In this document: piece after piece, positions 1 to 8,748 of the stretch
Layout: each line of letters begins with the position of its first letter
Position numbering within the stretch: position 1 is the first letter of the stretch
From: Citrobacter sp. FP75
Lineage (GTDB): Bacteria; Pseudomonadota; Gammaproteobacteria; Enterobacterales; Enterobacteriaceae
Length of the DNA: 64,000 bases
Direction: 5' to 3'
Assembly (NCBI RefSeq): GCF_018342065.1
Contig: NZ_JAFDOE010000006.1
Span: forward strand, 1-64,000
The notes under the pieces: generated by a model
Told to the model about the DNA's origin: nothing
What the model saw: the letters and a program-made list of their open reading frames with translations, nothing else
Databases searched by the model: none
Translations under genes and position numbers: made by a program

Positions 1-34
1 TCTCCCCATGCGAGAGTAGGGAACTGCCAGGCAT
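1..34 (+). rRNA. rrf: 5S ribosomal RNA, 3' end only
   Basis: The first 34 bases match the 3' end of enterobacterial 5S rRNA, including the GAGAGTAGGGAACTGCCAGG segment and the final GCAT. The rest of the gene and presumably a whole rrn operon lie to the left of the window. Transcription runs rightward, and a strong terminator follows directly. Confidence 0.93.
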
Positions 35-48
35 CAAATAAGTGAAGA

Positions 49-75
49 AGCCCATCCTGCCGGATGGGCTTTTTT
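49..75 (+). terminator. rrn operon intrinsic terminator
   Basis: A perfect 9-bp stem (AGCCCATCC at 49-57 against GGATGGGCT at 62-70) with a 4-base loop is followed by a run of T. It lies 14 bases after the 5S end, as expected for the end of an rrn operon. Confidence 0.93.
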
Positions 76-226
76 GCGTCTGCGTTTTTTGTTCTGTCCG
101 GCCTGATATCTCTTCATCCTGCCCGTGCACGACACAGATTTCCTGATTTCCTGTGAAAATATCAGCCTCTACCGCAACGCCACCGTGTATCTTTATCTCT
201 AAGCGAGGAAATATTCGGAGAATAGT

Positions 227-1933
227 GTGTTCGGAAACGTTTTATTAAACTACATGCCAGGGCTAAAGCATTTATTAGCGTATGAAAAAAGCTGGCTAAA
301 ACATGATGTTAAAGCTGGGTTGTCCGTTGCTGCTGTCGCGCTTCCGGTTGCTATTGCTTATGCTGAGCTGGCGGGGGTGGGGGCTATCGTAGGGTTGTAT
401 TCCTGCGTGCTCCCGATGATATTTTATGCGCTGTTTGGATCTTCCCGCCAGCTTATTGTTGGCCCTGATGCCACCACCTGTGCGGTGATTGCAGCGGTCG
501 TGGTTCCTTTGGCTGCAGGAAATCCCGAACTTCACTGGCAACTGACGATCGTCATGACCTTGATGATGGGAGGATGGTGCCTGCTTGCCAGTAAATTTCG
601 CCTGGGCGCACTTGCCGACCTGCTTTCTCATCCCATTCTGACAGGGTTGCTTAACGGTGTTGCCGTGACGATTATTGTCGGGCAATTCGGCAAGGTTTTG
701 GGGATCTCGCTAAATGAAGAACAAGTGATCGAGAAAATCATTGCGCTACCCGGCCGAATTTCAGAGAGCCATTTATTAACCTTAGGGATATCCGTTTTAA
801 CTTTGGTGATTTTAATGGTTATCAAAACGTTTCGTAGCCATTGGCCAGCGCCTTTGATTGCCATTGTGATAGCCACGGCATTGGTATGGAGCACATCTGC
901 GCAACAATATGGTATTGCCACTATTGGGAGTAATGGCTTCCAGTCGGGGCTGCCCGTTGTTCACTGGGGAGCATTCCAGCCTGCTCTGATGCGTGATTTA
1001 GTGATCCCAGCGCTGAACCTGGCGTTAGTCAGTTTTGTCAGCCTGATGCTGACCGCGCGAAGTTTTGCCGCCAGGAATGGGTATGAAATTAATGCTGATG
1101 CTGAGTTCAGAGCATTGGGCATCGCAAATATCATGTCTGGATTATCTCAGGGGTTTGCTATTAGTGGAGCCGATTCCAGGACCGCGGTTAATGATTCCAG
1201 TGGGGGAAAAAGCCAACTGGTTTCCGTGGTTGCCGCCTTAATCATTGGCATCGTCGTGGTATTTTTCACCCAGCCCTTACAATATATCCCGGTCGCTGCA
1301 TTAGGCGTTGTTTTAATTTATGCCTCGTGGTCATTGATTGATTTACGAGGGCTATGGAGTCTGAGGCGAAGAAATAAGCAAGCTTTTCGCCTGGCCTGTT
1401 TTACTTTTGTCTGCGTTTTAATTATCGGCGTGATCCAGGGCATCGGCCTTGCGGTGTTACTTGGCCTGTTGCAGTTCCTGCGTACTGTCTTTCGTCCCAC
1501 TGAACATCTTTTAGGCACTGATGAAAATGGAATGATTCACTCATTAGGGAATACCACCGATGTAAAAATGATCCCCGGTGTGCTGATGTATCGATTTAAC
1601 TCACCATTGACCTATTTTAATGTGGCCTATTTTAAACGACGCGTATTGAATTTAGTCGATGGTGCAGCGCTACGACCGAAATGGGTGGTTATTGATGCCG
1701 TAGCGTGTTTCACCTATTCAGATATTAGCGTCTTAGCCACAATTAGTGAATTAAAGCGTGACCTGAAAGCGCGGCAAATTAAGTTAATCCTGGCGGGCAG
1801 AAAAACAGAATTAACGCGCTGGTTTAAGGACAGTCGGCCAACCATGAAAGATGATGATCTTATTCTGGTGCCAGACCTCTATCTGGCGCTGCGACTCATT
1901 CAAAGCAAAGAGAGTATGAGTGAGGGGGGATAA
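227..1933 (+). CDS. SulP family anion transporter with STAS domain
   Basis: Predicted inner-membrane anion or carboxylate transporter, 568 aa, a normal SulP length. Hydrophobic segments run from about residue 28 to 425 and include the SulP-type stretch IVGPDATTCAV near residue 82. A cytoplasmic STAS domain covers about residues 455-560 (LMYRFNSPLTYFN, then VVIDAVACF). The start is GTG at 227, six bases after GGAG; an in-frame ATG at 254 is the alternative. Family members move sulfate, bicarbonate or C4-dicarboxylates; the substrate here cannot be read. It is not a close match to E. coli DauA as I recall it. It stands alone between the rrn terminator and a convergent sugar operon. Confidence 0.85.
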   Translation: MFGNVLLNYMPGLKHLLAYEKSWLKHDVKAGLSVAAVALPVAIAYAELAGVGAIVGLYSCVLPMIFYALFGSSRQLIVGPDATTCAVIAAVVVPLAAGNPELHWQLTIVMTLMMGGWCLLASKFRLGALADLLSHPILTGLLNGVAVTIIVGQFGKVLGISLNEEQVIEKIIALPGRISESHLLTLGISVLTLVILMVIKTFRSHWPAPLIAIVIATALVWSTSAQQYGIATIGSNGFQSGLPVVHWGAFQPALMRDLVIPALNLALVSFVSLMLTARSFAARNGYEINADAEFRALGIANIMSGLSQGFAISGADSRTAVNDSSGGKSQLVSVVAALIIGIVVVFFTQPLQYIPVAALGVVLIYASWSLIDLRGLWSLRRRNKQAFRLACFTFVCVLIIGVIQGIGLAVLLGLLQFLRTVFRPTEHLLGTDENGMIHSLGNTTDVKMIPGVLMYRFNSPLTYFNVAYFKRRVLNLVDGAALRPKWVVIDAVACFTYSDISVLATISELKRDLKARQIKLILAGRKTELTRWFKDSRPTMKDDDLILVPDLYLALRLIQSKESMSEGG

Positions 1934-2000
1934 GGGGATGCGGAGCCAACCCGATGCGCGGTAGTCACGGTGCGTAGCGATCATCCCGTCGGGCGGCGAT

Positions 2001-3065
2001 TCATGTTTTCGTCCCTATCCCCAGCAAGGTGGATAACTGAGCAGGATTGAGGTGGCTATCGGCAAAGTCATCGAAGGCATGTTCCGCCACCCGAATAATG
2101 TGCTGGCGAATGAACTGCGCCCCTTCAGCAGCCCCGCTCTCAGGGTGCTTAAGGGCGCATTCCCACTCGAGTACAGCCCAGCCTGAATAGTCATACTGGG
2201 TCAGCTTCGAGAAAATAGCCCCAAAGTCGATCTGACCATCACCCAGAGAGCGGAAACGGCCTGCACGATCCTGCCAGTCCTGATAGCCTCCATACACTCC
2301 GTGACGTCCGGTGGGGCGAAACTCGGCATCCTTCACGTGAAATGCTTTAATGCGTTGATGGTATATGTCGATAAATGCCTGATAATCAAGTTGTTGCAAT
2401 AAGAAGTGACTGGGGTCATAGAGGATATTCGCTCTCGGATGCGCATCCAGTGCCGCCAGAAAACGTTCGAATGTCACTCCATCATGCAGATCTTCACCAG
2501 GGTGCAGCTCATAACAAACGTCAACACCCTGCTCATCAAAGACATCGAGGACAGGGCGCCAACGGCGTGCCAGCTCAGCAAAGGCTTCATCGATAAGCCC
2601 TGTCGGTCGTTGGGGCCAGGGGTAAAGATAAGGCCAGGCGAGGGCGCCGCTAAAAGTCGCATGTGCCGTTAGCCCCAGACGATGGGAGGCCTTTGCTGCG
2701 GCCTTCAGTTGATTAACCGCCCACTCGGTACGTGCGGTTGAATTCCCCCGTACTTCGGGTGCAGCAAATGGGTCAAACAGGGAATCATAGGCCGGATGCA
2801 CCGCCATCAATTGCCCCTGCAAGTGTGTAGAAAGCTCCGTAATGACGAGCCCATGTTCTGCCAACTGTCCGGCGATCTCGTCACAATAGGTTTGACTCTG
2901 TGCAGCCTGGTTCAAATCGAACAGATGGGGATGATTCGTGGGGAGTTGGAGACCCTGGAAACCCAGACCTGCGGCCCAGCCAGCTAATCCCTGTAATGTA
3001 TTGAAGGGAGGGTGTTCACCGATAAATTGTGCAAGAAAGATCGCCGGTCCTTTGATGGTTTTCAT
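2001..3065 (-). CDS. Sugar phosphate isomerase/epimerase-like TIM barrel protein
   Basis: A 354-aa protein of the xylose isomerase-like TIM barrel (AP endonuclease 2) superfamily, probably isomerising or epimerising the sugar imported by the ABC transporter encoded just upstream. Likely metal ligands lie in CYELHPGED (E186), YDPSHF (D217, H220), FHVKDAEF (H243) and VLEWECA (E300). The chosen ATG at 3065 has AAGGAG upstream and gives the N-terminus MKTIKGPAIFLAQF; a longer frame to 3119 has no good ribosome binding site. It is the last gene of the four-gene leftward operon, 71 bases after the binding-protein gene. The substrate is unknown. Confidence 0.8.
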   Translation of the reverse strand: MKTIKGPAIFLAQFIGEHPPFNTLQGLAGWAAGLGFQGLQLPTNHPHLFDLNQAAQSQTYCDEIAGQLAEHGLVITELSTHLQGQLMAVHPAYDSLFDPFAAPEVRGNSTARTEWAVNQLKAAAKASHRLGLTAHATFSGALAWPYLYPWPQRPTGLIDEAFAELARRWRPVLDVFDEQGVDVCYELHPGEDLHDGVTFERFLAALDAHPRANILYDPSHFLLQQLDYQAFIDIYHQRIKAFHVKDAEFRPTGRHGVYGGYQDWQDRAGRFRSLGDGQIDFGAIFSKLTQYDYSGWAVLEWECALKHPESGAAEGAQFIRQHIIRVAEHAFDDFADSHLNPAQLSTLLGIGTKT

Positions 3066-3136
3066 GCGCTGCTCCTTCATCATGCAGTGATAGTAGATGT
3101 TGCAGGGTGCTCGGCACACCCCGCATGGAGGAAAAC

Positions 3137-4090
3137 TCAGAACGGTGAATCAGGGAAGTAGAACTCTTTGGCATTTTCTTTGGTGATTAACACCGAAGGA
3201 ATAATGGTTTTGGCGGGCAGGTCTTTGCCCTGCAGGCGTGCCTCTGCGGTCAGTTTGATCGCATCGTAGATAAACTTGGGTGAATAAGAGACATTCGCCT
3301 GGATGCGCGGATCGCTTCCCTCTATTAACGTTTTGATCGCCCCTTTGGCACCTGCGCCACCAAAGACAATTTTGATGTCATCACGTTTGGCCTGGTTAAT
3401 GGCCTTGAGCACGCCTACCGCCATATCATCATCGGCAGCCCAGACGGCATCGATATGCTTATAGCGTGTGAGGTAGTCTTGCATCACTTTGAAGGCATCA
3501 TCCCGGTTCCAGTTGCCATATTTGGCATCAAGAATTTTCATATCAGGATATTGTTTTATCACTCCAGAGAATGCTTCAAAACGCTCATTATCCAGTGTGG
3601 TCGGAATGCCGCGCAAGACGACCAGATCGCCTTTACCGCCCATGGTCTTCGCCAGATATTCGGCAGGCAGTTTACCAAAGGCTGTGTTGTCACCAGCAAC
3701 GTAAGCATCCTGGGCTTTGGCGTCGGTCAGCCCTCTGTCAACGACCGTGACATACACGCCTTTTTCTTTAACCTGAGCCACTGGCTTGGTCAGCGTTGCG
3801 GATTCAAACGGGAAAATTACCAGGGTATTCATTTTGTTTACTGTCAACAAATCCTGCAGCTGGTTAGCCTGCTCGGGGGCGTTAGCGGCCGTTTTCACGA
3901 TGACCTTGAGATCGGGATGCTCCTTCTCTAAATCTTGTTTGGCCTTGTTGGCCCACCAGACAATACCGGAGGTGAAGCTGTGGGTAGCTGTAGGAATAGA
4001 AACACCCATCGTTACACTCTCTGCCGCCCAGCTCGTGTTGAGCGAACACGCAAGGACACTGGCACCAATAATGCGAAGCACGTTATTCAT
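3137..4090 (-). CDS. Sugar ABC transporter periplasmic substrate-binding protein
   Basis: A 317-aa ribose/galactose-type (Peripla_BP_4) binding protein. A signal peptide covers about residues 1-23, with likely cleavage around SWAAES. The mature part has the two-lobe pattern of the RbsB group ([15 protein letters not shown] at the start, later [19 protein letters not shown] and QANVSYSP). It captures a sugar in the periplasm for the permease and ATPase encoded upstream. The ligand cannot be named from sequence. It is the third gene of the operon, 66 bases after the permease gene, with a GC-rich spacer that could set expression relative to the membrane parts. Confidence 0.88.
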   Translation of the reverse strand: MNNVLRIIGASVLACSLNTSWAAESVTMGVSIPTATHSFTSGIVWWANKAKQDLEKEHPDLKVIVKTAANAPEQANQLQDLLTVNKMNTLVIFPFESATLTKPVAQVKEKGVYVTVVDRGLTDAKAQDAYVAGDNTAFGKLPAEYLAKTMGGKGDLVVLRGIPTTLDNERFEAFSGVIKQYPDMKILDAKYGNWNRDDAFKVMQDYLTRYKHIDAVWAADDDMAVGVLKAINQAKRDDIKIVFGGAGAKGAIKTLIEGSDPRIQANVSYSPKFIYDAIKLTAEARLQGKDLPAKTIIPSVLITKENAKEFYFPDSPF

Positions 4091-4156
4091 CGAGTTATCT
4101 CCAGTTAATCGAACGGTTTGCCCGCGTGCCCGCGGATTTCCTCTGTTGCCACTACC

Positions 4157-5140
4157 TCAGCGCCCACGTTGCAGAAACGCGACGATGATAATCACCACCC
4201 CCTGAACGGCGGCGTTGAGATAAACACTGATGATGCTAGTGAGATTAAGAATGTTACTGATCACGGAAAGCAGGATGGCACCGATCACCGTACCAACAAT
4301 GCGGCCTTCGCCACCCTTGAGGGTCGTCCCGCCCACTACTACGGCAGCGATCGCTTCCAGCTCCCACAACAAGCCGGTGCTCGGTGTGGCGGAGCCCAGT
4401 CGTGGAACATACAGTAAGGTCGCGATCCCTACACAGAAACCGAGCAGCGCATAAGCTAAGATCTTGATGCGATCGACGCGGATCGCGGCATAACGAGCGA
4501 CTTGTTCGTTCGAACCGATGGCCTGCGCGTAGCGGCCAAAAGCAGTACGATTGAGTAACAGCCAGCCCGCCAGCGCCACGATGGCAAACACCCAAACCGG
4601 AATAGGCACGCCGAGCAAATTGCCATAATAGACAGGGCTGTAGATATCCGCCTGCGCGTCAGCGAGAGTGAGTGCGCCCCCATCGGCCAGCCAGGTGAGG
4701 CAGGCCCGAAAAATACCCAGGGTGCCCAGAGTGACGACAAAGGCTTCGATTTGCCCTTTGGTAATTAAAACGCCATGTAAGGTACCAAACAGTGCGCCCA
4801 GCACCAAAGCAAACAGCGCCCCCAACACGACGCTGGCCAGGGGGTTATCGGTGAAGTGATTAATAAACAGGATCACGCAGCCGGCGATCAGTGCTGCCAT
4901 GGAACCAACCGAAAGATCGATACCACCGGACATAATGACAAAGGTCATACCCACTGCAATGATGCCGATGAAAGCCGTGCGGGTCAGCACATTCATCATG
5001 TTATCGAAGGTGGCAAAATCTGGGTTAAGCAGGGTGCCGGCGACACATAGCAGAATCAAGCCAATCAGTGGGCCCACTCCCGAAAGATGAGCCCAGGTGC
5101 GGCGGAAGACCAGAAAACGATCAGCAGGTACCGGTGGCAT
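4157..5140 (-). CDS. Sugar ABC transporter permease, RbsC-like
   Basis: A 327-aa inner-membrane permease of the BPD_transp_2 family, the usual length for RbsC-type proteins, with about eight to ten hydrophobic segments. [18 protein letters not shown] near residues 80-97 is the family hallmark, and a later [19 protein letters not shown] region carries the loop that contacts the ATPase. The ATG at 5140 overlaps the 3' end of the ATPase gene by 20 bases, which indicates translational coupling. It forms the channel for the sugar bound by the periplasmic protein encoded downstream. Confidence 0.9.
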   Translation of the reverse strand: MPPVPADRFLVFRRTWAHLSGVGPLIGLILLCVAGTLLNPDFATFDNMMNVLTRTAFIGIIAVGMTFVIMSGGIDLSVGSMAALIAGCVILFINHFTDNPLASVVLGALFALVLGALFGTLHGVLITKGQIEAFVVTLGTLGIFRACLTWLADGGALTLADAQADIYSPVYYGNLLGVPIPVWVFAIVALAGWLLLNRTAFGRYAQAIGSNEQVARYAAIRVDRIKILAYALLGFCVGIATLLYVPRLGSATPSTGLLWELEAIAAVVVGGTTLKGGEGRIVGTVIGAILLSVISNILNLTSIISVYLNAAVQGVVIIIVAFLQRGR

Positions 5141-6608
5141 GGGTGATCAGCTCCTTTTCGTTCAGGTTCTCTGCACTAAGCTCTGCCTGCAACCGTCCCG
5201 CACGTAACACCAGTACGCGATGGCACAAACCGATCAGTTCAATCAACTCGCTGGAGATGACGATGACGGCTCGTCCTTCTGCTGCGAGTTGCTGAATCAA
5301 AAAATAGATGTCCCTTTTGGCCCCCACATCGACGCCTCGGGTGGGCTCATCAAGCACGATGATGCGCGGGTCCGGGTGCAGGTATTTGGCAAGCGCCAGT
5401 TTTTGCTGATTCCCCCCAGAAAGCATGCGCGCCCTGGCGCTAAGATCGCCTACTTTGAGCCCAAAGAGCGTTACCGCCTGCTTAAGCGCCTCCTGCTCAG
5501 CACGTTGATTGAGTAAGGGTCTGGCGTAGCGATCTAAGGTCATCAGCGTCAGGTTTTCGCTCAGCCCGAGGTTGATATGTAAACCTTTGCCTTTGCGATC
5601 TTCCGGCAAATAGGTGAGACCATGACGCATGGCATCGCGTGGGTTATCGCACTTCACTGTTTTTCCCCCCAGCGTTACTGTACCTGCACTGCGTGGTCGC
5701 AGCCCGATGATCGCTTCAAAAGCCTCAGTGCGCCCGGCACCCACCAGACCGGCGAAGCCGAGGATCTCTCCCGCGTGCACGTTAAAGCTGAGCTCGTCGA
5801 TCCAGTCAGGTACTGACAACCCCTCCACGGCCAGAGCAATGAGCGCCTCGCTGGCAGGTGAAACCTTCGGCGGAAACATGTCGGACATGTCACGCCCCAC
5901 CATCAGGTTTGCCATCTGTTGGCGCGTAAGATCGGCGGTGGCGGCACGGGTAACGAAGCGGCCATCGCGCATCACGATAACCTCATCGGTGATGCTTTTG
6001 ACCTCATCAAGTTTGTGAGAGATATAGATAACGGTGACCCCATTTTCCTTAAACTTGCCTATCAGTGCGAATAATCGCTCTGTTTCCGCGGGTGTCAGCG
6101 TGGCGGTAGGTTCATCCATGATCAATAAACGCGCCTGGCGTGATAACGCTTTGGCGATCTCGACTAACTGCTTTTCTGCGACGATCAGCCGCCGTACCAG
6201 CGTATTCGGCGAGATTCTGAGACCTACTTCGGTAAGACAGTGCGCGCTCGCTTTTTCCATCGCGCGCTCATCAAGCAGCCAGCCCCGTTTGTATTCATGG
6301 CCGAGGAAAATATTTTGGGTAATCGAGAGATGTTCGGCTAGGTTGAATTCCTGATGGATCAATACGATACCGGCCTGCTCTGCCTCACGAGAAGAACGGA
6401 AGTGGCAGGCAGTGCCGTCAATACGCAGCTCTCCTTCACTGGCCTGCTCGTACCCGGCGAGGATTTTCATCAGGGTCGATTTACCGGCACCGTTTTCCCC
6501 CAGTAGGCCGTATATTTTTCCCGGTGCCAGCGCAAAACTCACCCCATGCAACACGCGCACCGGTCCAAATGCTTTGCAGATATCGACAAATTCAATGGTG
6601 AGGCTCAC
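5121..6608 (-). CDS. Sugar ABC transporter ATP-binding protein, RbsA-like
   Basis: A 495-aa protein with two fused nucleotide-binding domains, as in RbsA, MglA and XylG. The first domain has Walker [10 protein letters not shown] and Walker [10 protein letters not shown]. The second has the signature LSGGNQQK and Walker [11 protein letters not shown], but its Walker A region is the degenerate GLVGAGRTE typical of this family. The start chosen is GTG at 6608, giving [14 protein letters not shown] and a family-typical length; the open frame to 6731 would add 41 unlikely residues. First gene of the operon. No regulator gene adjoins it. Confidence 0.88.
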   Translation of the reverse strand: MSLTIEFVDICKAFGPVRVLHGVSFALAPGKIYGLLGENGAGKSTLMKILAGYEQASEGELRIDGTACHFRSSREAEQAGIVLIHQEFNLAEHLSITQNIFLGHEYKRGWLLDERAMEKASAHCLTEVGLRISPNTLVRRLIVAEKQLVEIAKALSRQARLLIMDEPTATLTPAETERLFALIGKFKENGVTVIYISHKLDEVKSITDEVIVMRDGRFVTRAATADLTRQQMANLMVGRDMSDMFPPKVSPASEALIALAVEGLSVPDWIDELSFNVHAGEILGFAGLVGAGRTEAFEAIIGLRPRSAGTVTLGGKTVKCDNPRDAMRHGLTYLPEDRKGKGLHINLGLSENLTLMTLDRYARPLLNQRAEQEALKQAVTLFGLKVGDLSARARMLSGGNQQKLALAKYLHPDPRIIVLDEPTRGVDVGAKRDIYFLIQQLAAEGRAVIVISSELIELIGLCHRVLVLRAGRLQAELSAENLNEKELITHATGTC

Positions 6609-6909
6609 AAGAACGTCCCTTGTGTTACCACACCCGGTGCCGGGTACATCTCCTCCCACGCTGCGTCGCTGATCCCCATCATTCTCACCCGATGTTGTCG
6701 TTTGTCTCCTGAATTTGAGTGCAGTGCACAAGGTCTAAAAATGCAAGTCAGCACAATGATTTCTGCCGAGCGGCGCAATATTTGGGTTTTTAAACGCGTC
6801 AGAAATGACGTAACGCAGTTTCAGGAAACAGTCGAAGTGCAGCAGATATGCACCAGAGAGCTTCGGCGTTGGCTAAAATGAATAGATGCACCATGCGGAG
6901 TCTCGCGCT
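6609..6909. promoter_or_regulatory. Divergent intergenic region, sugar operon versus MltF-like gene
   Basis: This 301-base gap separates two divergent genes, so it must hold both promoters. I see an inverted repeat CGTCA-GAAA-TGACG at 6797-6810 and a GTGCA-containing palindromic stretch near 6718-6732 that could be operators. No convincing -35/-10 pair, CRP site or small gene stands out. The assignment as a regulatory region rests on position only. Confidence 0.45.
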
Positions 6910-8475
6910 ATGAATGCCCTCTCTGTTCACCGTTTTTTCATCGCTCTTATTGCCGCTCTGCTGCTCGTCTTCCCCCTGCTTGCTGTTTCTGCTGAGCAAA
7001 GTCAGTCTCGGCAGGAGGAGCGAGAGGCGCTTGAAGTCAACAAGGATGAGCTGTTGCAACCCTGGCTAGGCGATCTGCCTGGGATGGTCGATCGCCGGGT
7101 GATCCGGGTACTGACGACCTACAGCAAGACGTTTTTCTTCATCAACAAGGGAACTCAGCGCGGCGCTACCCATGACATGTTTATGGCGTTTGAACGCGAA
7201 TTTAACGCCAGATTACTAAAGGAGGAGAAGCTACAACAACGTCACCTCAAGGTGCGTATTATCTTCGTACCGGTGGCGCGTGATCGGCTATTTGCGGCTC
7301 TCAATGAGGGACGGGGAGATATCGCTGCCGCAAATCTGACTATCACCCCGGACCGTCAAAAACTTGTGGATTTCACTATCCCCCTGTACCTCAATGTCCA
7401 CGAGCTGCTGCTTTCGGGTCCCAACTCCCCGAAAGTAGAAACCCTGGAGCAACTTTCGGGCAAGACGGTATTTGTGCGGCTTTCATCAAGCTATTACGAT
7501 AGCCTGAAGGCGCTTAACGCACGCTTTGCTAAAGCGTCGCTTCCCCCTGTTGTTCTCGAAGTCGCACCTGAATCACTTGAGGACGAAGATCTTATCGAAA
7601 TGCTGAATGCTGGCCTCATCCCGCTGATCGTCGTCGATCGCTATAAAGCTGAGTTCTGGAAACAAGTATTTCCAAAAATTCAGATACATGAAGATATCGT
7701 GTTGCGTAATGATGCCAATATCGCGTGGGCAGTACGCAAAAATAGCCCAGAACTTCTGGCGCAGCTGAATGACTTCGTTAAGGAAAATGGTCAGGGTAGC
7801 AAACTGGGTAACACGATTTTGTTTCGTTACCTGAAGAGCGCAGAATATGTCAAAAGTGCGGCAGCTGAGAAAGAGCGTCGGAAGCTTCTGAAAATGATTG
7901 ATTTATTCAGAAAGTACGGCGAGCGCTATGACGTAGACTGGTTGCTGATGGCTGCTCAAGGCTATCAGGAGTCGCGGCTCAATCAGTCGGCCCGAAGCCA
8001 TGTCGGAGCCATTGGCGTCATGCAGGTGATGCCGCGCACGGGCAAGGAACTGAAAGTGGGCGACATCCGTAAGCTGGATCCCAATATCCATGCTGGGGTG
8101 AAATATATGCGATGGATGATAGACAATTACTATGGCGATGAGCCAATGACTCAACTGGATAAGGCGCTTTTTGCATTCGCTTCTTACAACGCGGGTGCGG
8201 CCCGCATTGCCCGGTTACGTGCTGAAACAAAGGCGCGTGGCTTTGACCCTGATGTCTGGTTTGGCAACGTAGAATATCTGGCCGCTGAGCGGATCGGCGC
8301 CGAGACCGTCACCTATGTGAGTAACATCTACAAGTACTACATCGCCTATCGACTCATCATGGACGAAGTCGCGCGTAAAGCGAAAGACGCAGAGGAATCA
8401 CGGAGTGAATCTGCCTTAGAACAGGTCAACAAGGCCACTGAGGGTGTGAGAAAAACTACCGCAGATAAGTTGTGA
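6910..8475 (+). CDS. MltF-like lytic transglycosylase with SBP_bac_3 domain
   Basis: A 521-aa exported murein-cleaving enzyme resembling MltF. A signal peptide (FFIALIAALLLVFPLLAVSA) is followed by an amino-acid-binding-type SBP_bac_3 domain at about residues 55-305. A C-terminal SLT goose-lysozyme-like domain at about 335-480 has the catalytic Glu in GYQESRLN (E354), then GAIGVMQVMP and FASYNAGAARI. No lipobox is seen, so it is probably soluble or anchored by its uncleaved signal. The start ATG at 6910 is preferred to 6886 because CGGAG lies upstream. Divergent from the sugar operon. In E. coli mltF lies elsewhere, so this is likely a second, divergent member. Confidence 0.82.
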   Translation: MNALSVHRFFIALIAALLLVFPLLAVSAEQSQSRQEEREALEVNKDELLQPWLGDLPGMVDRRVIRVLTTYSKTFFFINKGTQRGATHDMFMAFEREFNARLLKEEKLQQRHLKVRIIFVPVARDRLFAALNEGRGDIAAANLTITPDRQKLVDFTIPLYLNVHELLLSGPNSPKVETLEQLSGKTVFVRLSSSYYDSLKALNARFAKASLPPVVLEVAPESLEDEDLIEMLNAGLIPLIVVDRYKAEFWKQVFPKIQIHEDIVLRNDANIAWAVRKNSPELLAQLNDFVKENGQGSKLGNTILFRYLKSAEYVKSAAAEKERRKLLKMIDLFRKYGERYDVDWLLMAAQGYQESRLNQSARSHVGAIGVMQVMPRTGKELKVGDIRKLDPNIHAGVKYMRWMIDNYYGDEPMTQLDKALFAFASYNAGAARIARLRAETKARGFDPDVWFGNVEYLAAERIGAETVTYVSNIYKYYIAYRLIMDEVARKAKDAEESRSESALEQVNKATEGVRKTTADKL

Positions 8476-8527
8476 TGGGGGGTTATGTCAGGACGACAAG
8501 ATATTTATCAAACCTCCGAAAAGCAAA

Positions 8528-8548
8528 AACCCAGCCATAGGCTGGGTT
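8528..8548 (-). terminator. Terminator of the tRNA-Phe gene
   Basis: A 9-bp stem AACCCAGCC/GGCTGGGTT with a 3-base loop. On the minus strand it is followed by a T run, ten bases beyond the CCA end of the tRNA. It may also stop rightward transcription from the MltF-like gene. Confidence 0.88.
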
Positions 8549-8558
8549 CTTTAAATAG

Positions 8559-8634
8559 TGGTGCCCGGACTCGGAATCGAACCAAGGACACGGGGATTTT
8601 CAATCCCCTGCTCTACCGACTGAGCTATCCGGGC
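8559..8634 (-). tRNA. pheU: tRNA-Phe (GAA)
   Basis: A 76-base tRNA read leftward, beginning GCCCGGATAGCTCAG, with the anticodon GAA in the GGATTGAAAATCC arm, TTCGATTCC in the T loop and an encoded CCA end. Its position to the left of yjdC-dsbD matches pheU of E. coli, a frequent integration site for islands. The island side would be 1-8558, but no integrase or repeated tRNA 3' end is visible there. Confidence 0.96.
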
Positions 8635-8644
8635 AACGGGCCGC

Positions 8645-8673
8645 ATTAAACCGTAATCCACACACCCCGTCAA
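8645..8673 (-). promoter_or_regulatory. tRNA-Phe sigma-70 promoter
   Basis: On the minus strand TTGACG (8673-8668) is followed after 17 bases by TTTAAT (8650-8645) and then a GC-rich discriminator GCGGCCC. This is the architecture of a strong, stringently controlled stable-RNA promoter just upstream of the tRNA. Confidence 0.8.
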
Positions 8674-8748
8674 CCAAATTTCTCATTTTCCCGTCTGGTT
8701 GCTTAACTTTGCGGCGATTTTGGGGCAGGCTTACGTTTTTGCTTAAAA

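Noticed and set aside
6718..6732. A GTGCA-type palindrome as a LacI-family operator for the sugar operon
   Set aside because: The match to any known operator is weak and no LacI-family gene is nearby. Mentioned only as a possible site.
1..8634. A genomic island integrated at tRNA-Phe
   Set aside because: The place is a known hotspot and the genes are accessory, but I see no integrase, no direct repeat of the tRNA 3' end and no mobility gene in the window. Kept only as a question about synteny.
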